Shown: piece by piece, positions 58,810 to 64,000 of the stretch
How the letters are laid out: every line of letters begins with the position of its first letter
Numbering within the stretch: position 1 is the stretch's first letter
Assembly: GCF_021272385.1 (NCBI RefSeq)
Contig: NZ_JAJSDZ010000005.1
Span: 1,054,001 to 1,118,000 of the forward strand
Length of the DNA: 64,000 nt
Direction: 5' to 3'
DNA from: Vibrio salinus
GTDB lineage: Bacteria; Pseudomonadota; Gammaproteobacteria; Enterobacterales; Vibrionaceae
The notes under the pieces: model-generated
What the model was told of the DNA's origin: nothing
What the model saw: the letters and a program-made list of their open reading frames with translations, nothing else
Database searches by the model: none
Translations under genes and position numbers: made by a program

Positions 58810-59550
58810 ATGACAACGCATCAGTTTGAACATCCTCTTAATGAAAAAACCCGAATTTACCTTCGAGTCGAAGCGTTATTGCGCCAGTTAGAGCATGCTT
58901 CTCAATTTTCTGATGGATATCAACACCAGTTGTTTTTTCGTTCTCTGTTTGACTTACTTGATATATTTGAGCAGATACAGCTTAAAAATGAACTTGCCAA
59001 AGATATGGAAAAGCAAAGAATTTTATATCGAAGCTGGTTAAATGTTGATGGTGTCGATGAGTCAACTCTGGTAGCTTTGCTGAGTGAAATCGATCATGTC
59101 CACAGTTTACTGATGTCTTCAGACCGATTCGGATTTTCATTAAAAGAAGATCGCTTTTTATCATCTATTCGCCAACGTTTTAACCTCCCCGGAGGATCGT
59201 GCTGTTTTGATCTGCCGGCTCTGCACTTTTGGCTGAACTTACCAGCAAAACAAAAACAGTCCGATGCCGCTGACTGGACAAAAACGCTGGAACCCTTATC
59301 TAAGGCCCTGAAACTTTGGCTGAAACTCACAAGAGAGACAGGGACTTACCGTTCTCAAACCGCCAAAGCCGGTTTTTTTCAAAGTGATGCCGAAGAAGCT
59401 AATATTCTCCGGCTTCTTATTCCTCTGGAATATGGTGTCTATCCAATGATTTCTGGGCATAAGAACCGCTTTGCGATAAAATTTATTGAATTTGAAACCA
59501 ATCAGGCATGCAGTCAGGATGTCACTTTTGATCTCGCTGTCTGCTGCTAA
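58810..59550 (+). CDS. zapD: Cell division protein ZapD
   Basis: Crosslinks FtsZ protofilaments in the Z ring. The 246-residue protein begins [22 protein letters not shown], the family signature, followed by a helical region, and ends with a beta-rich domain ([11 protein letters not shown]). Its stop overlaps the yacG start as TAATG, implying translational coupling. Confidence 0.95.
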   Translation: MTTHQFEHPLNEKTRIYLRVEALLRQLEHASQFSDGYQHQLFFRSLFDLLDIFEQIQLKNELAKDMEKQRILYRSWLNVDGVDESTLVALLSEIDHVHSLLMSSDRFGFSLKEDRFLSSIRQRFNLPGGSCCFDLPALHFWLNLPAKQKQSDAADWTKTLEPLSKALKLWLKLTRETGTYRSQTAKAGFFQSDAEEANILRLLIPLEYGVYPMISGHKNRFAIKFIEFETNQACSQDVTFDLAVCC

Positions 59551-59759
59551 TGTACAATTTTATGAAAGCCAAAATAACCATCGTAAAATGTCCTCAATGC
59601 GGCGCATCCGTCGAGTGGACAGAAAACAGCCCATTCCGGCCCTTTTGCAGTAAAAAGTGTCAAATGATTGATTTCGGAACCTGGGCCAATGAAGAAAATT
59701 CCATACCCGGAGCTCCGGATTTATCGGATAGTGACCGTTGGTCTGAAGATGAACATTAA
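59550..59759 (+). CDS. yacG: DNA gyrase inhibitor YacG
   Basis: Small zinc protein that binds GyrB and inhibits gyrase in E. coli. The 69-residue protein has the four zinc cysteines in CPQC and CSKKC, the core [21 protein letters not shown] (in two blocks) and an acidic tail SDRWSEDE. Starts at ATG 59550 (overlapping the zapD stop) or ATG 59562. Followed by a terminator, which closes the pil-coaE-zapD-yacG run. Confidence 0.93.
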   Translation: MYNFMKAKITIVKCPQCGASVEWTENSPFRPFCSKKCQMIDFGTWANEENSIPGAPDLSDSDRWSEDEH

Positions 59760-59790
59760 CAAAAACCGGGAATTATCCCCGGTTTTTTTC
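59760..59790 (+). terminator. Terminator after yacG
   Basis: AAAACCGGG/CCCGGTTTT-type stem around AATTAT followed by seven T. It isolates the next locus (sigma factor and peptide genes) from the yacG operon. Confidence 0.88.
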
Positions 59791-59826
59791 TTTTTAGTGA
59801 AATAAAACCGCCCGTTATTCGTCTAA
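59791..59826 (+). promoter_or_regulatory. Putative ECF promoter of the sigma factor gene
   Basis: TTTTTAGTG (59791-59799), 20 nt, CGTCT (59820-59824). The same two blocks recur at 60704-60738 upstream of the bufA-type gene with 21 nt between them. CGTC-type -10 elements are typical of ECF sigma factors, so this is a candidate autoregulated promoter. Confidence 0.5.
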
Positions 59827-59866
59827 ACTCTAGTCATACTAAATTTAACCAGAAGTGACAGACTTC

Positions 59867-60502
59867 ATGAATGCAACAACCGCAACTGCACAACAAACTA
59901 TTAATTCCGGACAAGCTGAAATTTTTCAGGATAAAATCTTCATGCATTCTTTACGACAGAAAATGATGAAGTTTGCTTTAATTCAGGTAAGAAATGAACA
60001 ACTGGCAGAAGATGCTGTTCAAGAATCATTAATTTCAGCTTATCAGCATATCGAAAAATTTGAGCGTAAGGCCGCCGTTCAAACCTGGATATTTTCCATT
60101 CTGAAAAACAAACTTATCGATCTGCTTCGTAAAGAGAACCGACTCACCTCCGCCAGTCAGCTTGAAGATGGTGATGGCTTACATGGCGATGAATTAATTG
60201 AGTTTCTTTTTGATCAAAGAGGCCACTGGCACAAAGAACAAAAACCCATTCACTGGGAACAACCGGATTTGGGCGTCGAGAATAGCCATTTCTGGCGTGT
60301 CTTTGACGTTTGTTTAAACCACATGCCCGCCCGGTACAGCCGTTATTTTATGATGAGAGAATTTCTGGAGCTGGATACGAATGAAATTTGTGAAAACGAA
60401 GATTTATCTGTAAATCAGCTTAATGTCACCCTTTACCGGGCCCGGTTAAAGTTAAGAGAGTGCCTGGAAAACAACTGGTATTTGCAGGAGGATCAATCAT
60501 GA
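59867..60502 (+). CDS. ECF-type RNA polymerase sigma factor linked to a bufferin locus
   Basis: About 211 residues. Region 2 includes QLAEDAVQESLISAYQHIEKF and AVQTWIFSILKNKLIDLLRKE, region 4 LSVNQLNVTLYRARLKLRECLE. Between them is an acidic linker and the block GHWHKEQKPIHWEQPDLG then FWRVFDVCLNHMPARYSRYF, typical of the sigma-70 family TIGR02943 that includes Neisseria sigma-E. A GTG four codons upstream (59855) is an alternative start; neither has a good RBS. Its stop overlaps the zinc-finger gene by ATGA, so the two products are made together. It probably controls the downstream peptide operon in response to metal or oxidative stress; this is inference from context. Confidence 0.88.
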   Translation: MNATTATAQQTINSGQAEIFQDKIFMHSLRQKMMKFALIQVRNEQLAEDAVQESLISAYQHIEKFERKAAVQTWIFSILKNKLIDLLRKENRLTSASQLEDGDGLHGDELIEFLFDQRGHWHKEQKPIHWEQPDLGVENSHFWRVFDVCLNHMPARYSRYFMMREFLELDTNEICENEDLSVNQLNVTLYRARLKLRECLENNWYLQEDQS

Positions 60503-60693
60503 TGAATTGTAAGCAGGCCACTCAACTCCTGTCGGAAAAGCAGGACAGAGATCTTTCCTTAAAAGAACAAATGTCACTGGGCGTGCACATAAGTATGTGT
60601 CCTGCATGTCGTAAATTCGGTCATCAAATGAAAGAAATTCGCTTTATATCAAAATGTTACCTTAAAAATCCCACATCAGATGACAATGAATAA
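60499..60693 (+). CDS. Small zinc-finger anti-sigma-like protein
   Basis: 64 residues from ATG 60499, with GGAGG 7 nt upstream and an ATGA overlap with the sigma gene. It begins MMNCKQATQLLSEKQDRDL and contains HISMCPAC, an H-x3-C-x2-C motif of zinc-finger anti-sigma (zf-HC2) proteins; with the early Cys4 this could form a metal site. There is no membrane segment, so it would act as a soluble anti-sigma or sensor, like the small anti-sigma partner of Neisseria sigma-E. The longer frame to 60460 lies in the sigma gene and is not used. Confidence 0.8.
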   Translation: MMNCKQATQLLSEKQDRDLSLKEQMSLGVHISMCPACRKFGHQMKEIRFISKCYLKNPTSDDNE

Positions 60694-60703
60694 TTTTTTT
60701 TAT

Positions 60704-60740
60704 TTTTTAGTGTAAGAACTTTTCGGTCAGTTACGTCTTA
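60704..60740 (+). promoter_or_regulatory. Putative ECF promoter of the peptide operon
   Basis: TTTTTAGTG (60704-60712), 21 nt, CGTCT (60734-60738), about 40 nt before the bufA-type ATG. Near copy of the motif at 59791; also GTAAGA with a 16-nt spacer before CGTCT. Confidence 0.5.
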
Positions 60741-60776
60741 TAAATGCACAAACCAATAATATGAGTGAGGAAATAT

Positions 60777-61052
60777 ATGAGCGTATCTAAATCTAACATT
60801 GCACTTGCTTTATCCGCTGCGGTCGCTTTATCTGCTGCAGCATTGCCTGCACAGGCAGCCGGAAAAGAAAAATGTTATGGCGTTGCCATGGCTGGACAAA
60901 ATGATTGTGCTGCCGGCCCGGGCACCTCTTGTGCGGGCACCGCAAAAACAGATTATCAGGGCAACAGTTGGAAATTAGTACCGAAAGGAAAATGTGTTGA
61001 AATGAAATCACCGACATCGCCAACCAGCTATGGTCAGTTAAAAGCATTTTAA
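60777..61052 (+). CDS. bufA: DUF2282 secreted cysteine peptide, BufA1-type bufferin precursor
   Basis: 91-residue precursor starting at ATG 60777 with GAGG 6 nt upstream. A signal peptide of about 27 residues ends PAQA. The short mature domain has four cysteines (Cys33, 44, 52, 73) in KEKCYG, NDCAAG, TSCAG and KGKC, then a Pro/Ser/Thr tail. This is the DUF2282 pattern. In the characterised family the cysteines are modified by a DUF692 oxidase and its partner, and the exported peptide binds copper; here both partner genes follow at once. Modification and metal specificity in this organism are inference. Confidence 0.9.
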   Translation: MSVSKSNIALALSAAVALSAAALPAQAAGKEKCYGVAMAGQNDCAAGPGTSCAGTAKTDYQGNSWKLVPKGKCVEMKSPTSPTSYGQLKAF

Positions 61053-61067
61053 TCTCAGGTGGTCACC

Positions 61068-61976
61068 ATGCTGTCATCCATTTCAAAGGGCACTGACGTG
61101 CCCTTGCATTTCCCGGACAACACCGGCGTCAGTCTGAAACCTTGCTACTATCAACACATTCTTGATGAAAGTCCCGATGTCGGTTTTTTCGAAATTCATG
61201 CGGAAAATTATTTATCTGCCGGAGGGCCGGCTAAATATTATCTGGATAAAATCCGTGAAGATTATCCCCTGACAATCCATGGTGTGGGCTTATCTATTGG
61301 CGGAGAACAACCTCTCAATCTGGATCATTTGCAAAAAGTTACAGAGCTAGTCAACAGAATCGATCCTATCGTTTTTTCTGAACATCTCGCCTGGTCCAGT
61401 CACTTTGATCATTATTTTAATGACTTACTTCCTTTGCCTTATACCAAAACGACTCTGAATCGGGTCTGTTCGCACATTGATCAGATTCAGTCGGTACTAC
61501 AGAGAACCATTTTACTTGAGAACCCTTCAACTTATATCGAGTTTGAACAAAATGATTACTCCGAAGTGGAATTTCTTAACCAAATTGCAAAACAAACCGG
61601 CTGCCGGTTATTACTGGATGTAAATAATGTTGAAGTGTCCTGTTTTAATCATGGCTGTAGCGCCAGAGATTACTTGGCACAATTCCCGTTAGGTTATGTC
61701 GAACAAATACATTTGGCGGGATATACACTCGATGAAAACGAAAATATTCCATTAAAAATCGATTCACACAATGCTCCCGTTTCCTCTGAAGTATGGGAGT
61801 TGTACCGGCAGGTTCAGTCCGGTTCCCGTCTCATACCAACACTAATAGAGTGGGACAGTAACCTTCCCGTATTTGATCAGCTCCAAGATCAGGCTCAGGA
61901 AGCAGACCGAATCATGACATTGCTAAGGAATTCTTATGCCGATACAGCATCAGCTAACGCAACATATTCAATATAA
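61068..61976 (+). CDS. bufB: DUF692 multinuclear non-heme iron oxidase (BufB/MNIO type)
   Basis: TIM-barrel enzyme expected to oxidise cysteines of the BufA-type peptide. About 302 residues from ATG 61068 (AGGTGG upstream). Metal-ligand motifs in order: FFEIHAENYL (about 40-50), TIHGVGLSIGG, FSEHLAWSS, LLENPSTY, LLDVNNVEVS, IHLAGYT and LIEWDSNLP. These His, Glu, Asp and Asn positions are the conserved iron ligands of the family. It lies 15 nt after bufA, and bufC starts inside its last 41 nt. Formation of thiooxazole-type Cys modifications is known for related systems, not shown here. Confidence 0.92.
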   Translation: MLSSISKGTDVPLHFPDNTGVSLKPCYYQHILDESPDVGFFEIHAENYLSAGGPAKYYLDKIREDYPLTIHGVGLSIGGEQPLNLDHLQKVTELVNRIDPIVFSEHLAWSSHFDHYFNDLLPLPYTKTTLNRVCSHIDQIQSVLQRTILLENPSTYIEFEQNDYSEVEFLNQIAKQTGCRLLLDVNNVEVSCFNHGCSARDYLAQFPLGYVEQIHLAGYTLDENENIPLKIDSHNAPVSSEVWELYRQVQSGSRLIPTLIEWDSNLPVFDQLQDQAQEADRIMTLLRNSYADTASANATYSI

Positions 61977-62685
61977 TGCAAAAGACATTCTGAAGGTCAT
62001 CAAGGGTAAAACACCATCAGAAAAGCGCTCACGTTTATCCGTGTATAAAAATAACGTGTTTCATTCTCTTTCTGCCGCAATGCAGGAAATTTTTCCGGTA
62101 ACACGGCAGATGGTCGGTGAAGAATGCTTTCAGGCACTCTGCCATCTTTATATAAGCACTGCTCCCCCATCAGGTCCGGTCTTAAGCGAGTATGGCCACC
62201 AATTTGCCACTCTTATTGCCAGACAAGCTGAACTGGCTGATTATCCCTATCTTTCAGAACTTGCGGATCTGGAGTACCAGCTTCTCCAGCTCACCAATCA
62301 AAAGGAAGCCACGCTCCTGACAGCAGAAGATATCGCAAGCCAACTGGATAATCTGTCCCTTCCACCAGAACAAACTCACTGGCAACTAGCATCAAATGTA
62401 CAACTGATTAAATCGGATTATCGTATTGGAACGCTGTACAAATCGATTTCCGGTAACCCTGAATCAGACAAGTCAGTCAACTGGTTTGAAAATGAATGGA
62501 TAGTTCTGTGCAAAAACCAGCTGTGGGGAACATTCTATACTGTCAGTCACAATGAATGGATTGTCCTAAAAACACTTCAACAAGGCGAAATACTTTCGCA
62601 AGCAACAGAACATTTACCACAGGAAGAATGGATACCAACGTTTCAAAGTATCATCCAGAAACCACTTTTTGTCTCAATTCAATGA
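61936..62685 (+). CDS. bufC: DUF2063 putative partner protein (BufC type)
   Basis: 249 residues. The N-terminal DUF2063 domain (about 1-95) shows RLSVYKNNVFHSLSAAMQEIFPVTRQMVGEECF and a helical fold; the C-terminal half is less conserved with WLASNVQLI-like sequence (QLASNVQLIKSDYRIGTL). Proteins of this family pair with DUF692 oxidases and are thought to present the substrate peptide. AAGGA lies 7 nt before the ATG, and the start overlaps bufB by 41 nt, so translation is coupled. Confidence 0.9.
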   Translation: MPIQHQLTQHIQYNAKDILKVIKGKTPSEKRSRLSVYKNNVFHSLSAAMQEIFPVTRQMVGEECFQALCHLYISTAPPSGPVLSEYGHQFATLIARQAELADYPYLSELADLEYQLLQLTNQKEATLLTAEDIASQLDNLSLPPEQTHWQLASNVQLIKSDYRIGTLYKSISGNPESDKSVNWFENEWIVLCKNQLWGTFYTVSHNEWIVLKTLQQGEILSQATEHLPQEEWIPTFQSIIQKPLFVSIQ

Positions 62686-62699
62686 GGAGGACTGTCATC

Positions 62700-63161
62700 A
62701 TGATGTTCATACCCCAGCGTTACCAGCCAGCCATCGAATCCTTTGTTCTTTTACTGGGCCGCCTGAGTCTGGCCTGTGTGTTCTGGCTTTCAGGACAGAC
62801 AAAAGTGGAAGGATTCAAACTGAATATTATCAATGGGGATTTTTCTTTGGGAATACCGAAAATCAGCGATACCACGTTTTTTCTTTTCGAGCACGAATAC
62901 GCACTGCCCATCATTCCGTTTCACATTGCGGCGTACATGGCAACCGCCGCTGAACATCTCTTCCCAATACTGTTGATTCTGGGTCTGTTTACCCGCTTTT
63001 CTGCTTTCTCTCTTGCCATCATGACACTGGTCATTCAGATTTTTGTTTATCCGGATGCCTATGCCACCCACCTGACCTGGTTATCTGTTTGTGGGTTTCT
63101 GATGTTAAAAGGCGCGGGAAACCTCTCTGTTGATGCCAAAATAAAAGGGTCACAAGCGTGA
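62700..63161 (+). CDS. DoxX-family membrane protein
   Basis: 153 residues with four predicted membrane segments (about 14-34, 70-95, 100-120 and 125-142). Start ATG 62700 after GAGGAGG; a second ATG follows at once. DoxX-like proteins are frequent last genes in DUF2282-DUF692-DUF2063 operons, with a suggested redox role at the membrane. The stop codon lies inside the stem of the terminator at 63143-63168. Confidence 0.87.
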   Translation: MMFIPQRYQPAIESFVLLLGRLSLACVFWLSGQTKVEGFKLNIINGDFSLGIPKISDTTFFLFEHEYALPIIPFHIAAYMATAAEHLFPILLILGLFTRFSAFSLAIMTLVIQIFVYPDAYATHLTWLSVCGFLMLKGAGNLSVDAKIKGSQA

Positions 63162-63168
63162 CCCTTTT
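63143..63168. terminator. Bidirectional terminator overlapping the DoxX stop codon
   Basis: AAAAGGGTCAC (63143-63153) / GTGACCCTTTT (63158-63168), loop AAGC. The DoxX TGA is at 63159-63161, inside the right arm. T-tracts on both strands suit the convergent DoxX gene and parC. Confidence 0.9.
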
Positions 63169-63198
63169 AAGTTCAGAACAAAACCTCAACGCCATGAT

Positions 63199-64000
63199 TT
63201 ATGACGATGACTGGTCGGTCTCCGGTTTCTCAACCTGCTCAATATCAATTGTTGTCACTCTTTGCAGACCTCTTGGCAACAAGCCACCACGACGACCACG
63301 TTCTCCCCGGTAATTATCTAAGTCATTAGATTTCAGACAAAGCTTCCGTTTCCCTGCAAACAATGTAACTGACGCTCCCTGAGGAACTGCTACCAGATGA
63401 GACACAATTTCATCACGGGCTTTTGCCTTCGCTGACGGAATGTTAATAATTTTGTTGCCTTTCCCTTTACTTAACTGAGGCAGCTCACTCAGCGGGAACA
63501 GCAACATCCGCCCCTGACTGGTAATAGCCATGACTTCGTCGGATTCGAGATCATTAATGGAGGTAGGTTCAAGAAGCTCCGCGTTAGCCGGTAAATTTAC
63601 TAACGCCTTTCCGCTCCGGTTTTTCGACAAAAAGTCTGCCCCTTTGCATATAAAGCCATAACCGGCATCAGAACCAACCAACCACAATTCCTCATCTTCA
63701 CCCATAATGACTTTTTTCACCTGAGTGCCTTCGGAGATATTCAAACGTCCGGTAATCGGTTCTCCCTGACTTCGGGCTGAAGGCAGCGTATGCGATTCAA
63801 GTGAATAACAACGTCCGTCACTGCCAAAGAATATCGCCTGCTGATTGCTCCGGCCACATGCATGAGCCAGATACTTATCACCGGATTTGTAATTCAGCCC
63901 GGCGCAATCGACATCATGACCTTTCGCATGACGAATCCAGCCTTTATCAGAAAGGACAACCGTAATGGCTTCACTCGGGATGAGATCCCTCTCCGTCAGA
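63199..64000 (-). CDS. parC: DNA topoisomerase IV subunit A, C-terminal part (cut by window edge)
   Basis: C-terminal beta-pinwheel (GyrA-like CTD) of ParC, which wraps DNA in decatenation. The frame runs without stop from the right edge (LTERDLIPSEAITVVLSDKG) through GLNYKSGDKYL, LPSARSQGEPITGRL, SDAGYGFICK, NRSGKALVNLP and QLSKGKGNKIINIPSA to the C terminus. These blades align one by one with E. coli ParC. The catalytic N-terminal region with the active Tyr is outside the window. Confidence 0.95.
   Translation of the reverse strand, partial: LTERDLIPSEAITVVLSDKGWIRHAKGHDVDCAGLNYKSGDKYLAHACGRSNQQAIFFGSDGRCYSLESHTLPSARSQGEPITGRLNISEGTQVKKVIMGEDEELWLVGSDAGYGFICKGADFLSKNRSGKALVNLPANAELLEPTSINDLESDEVMAITSQGRMLLFPLSELPQLSKGKGNKIINIPSAKAKARDEIVSHLVAVPQGASVTLFAGKRKLCLKSNDLDNYRGERGRRGGLLPRGLQRVTTIDIEQVEKPETDQSSS

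Overview
The window comes from a gammaproteobacterium of the Vibrionaceae, close to Vibrio. The evidence is the gene content and order: greA next to an OmpU-type porin, hpt next to a LuxR/HapR-family quorum-sensing master regulator, pilABCD-coaE-zapD-yacG, and protein sequences that read as vibrio orthologues throughout. The DNA is moderately AT-rich. Most of it is conserved core chromosome. I see no tRNA or rRNA gene, insertion sequence, prophage or CRISPR array.

Layout. 0-5 kb: glmM (partial), folP, ftsH, rlmE, yhbY and greA. 5-13 kb: ompU porin with a long upstream region, dacB, tyrS, a MepM-type endopeptidase, erpA (with an IscR-like operator) and hemL. 13-18 kb: a 39-residue cysteine-rich membrane miniprotein, an AI-2E-family permease, rsmC, and amtB-glnK behind a sigma-54 promoter with a likely NtrC site, then yacL. 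17.6-25 kb: acnB, mrcB and hrpB. 25-31 kb: sfsA, dksA, gluQ, pcnB, folK, panB and panC. 31-36 kb: yadGH transporter, carbonic anhydrase, hpt and luxR/hapR. 36-39 kb: agmatine-to-putrescine genes aguAB and a divergent LysR regulator. 39-46 kb: the pyruvate dehydrogenase operon pdhR-aceE-aceF-lpdA with a perfect PdhR operator. 46-52 kb: xerD-dsbC-recJ, fldB, ampD and nadC. 52-58 kb: an orphan CoA-acylating aldehyde dehydrogenase, then pilABCD. 58-60 kb: coaE, zapD and yacG.

The most interesting accessory block is 59.8-63.2 kb, between yacG and parC. It holds an ECF sigma factor, a 64-residue zinc-finger (anti-sigma-like) protein, a secreted four-cysteine DUF2282 peptide (BufA type), a DUF692 multinuclear iron oxidase (BufB/MNIO type), a DUF2063 partner (BufC type) and a DoxX-like membrane protein. 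This is the architecture of bufferin-type RiPP systems, in which the oxidase and its partner modify cysteines of an exported metal-binding peptide. A shared motif (TTTTTAGTG, 20-21 nt, CGTCT) precedes both the sigma gene and the peptide gene, and suggests that the sigma factor drives itself and the operon.

Functional themes. Envelope biogenesis: glmM, dacB, mrcB, the MepM-like enzyme, ampD and ompU. Central metabolism: PDH and acnB. Nitrogen sensing: glnK-amtB. Folate, pantothenate, CoA and NAD supply: folP, folK, panBC, coaE and nadC. Type IV pili: pilABCD. Cell-density control: luxR/hapR. Several start codons were moved from the longest reading frame because Shine-Dalgarno sequences, terminators or operators lie inside the extension.
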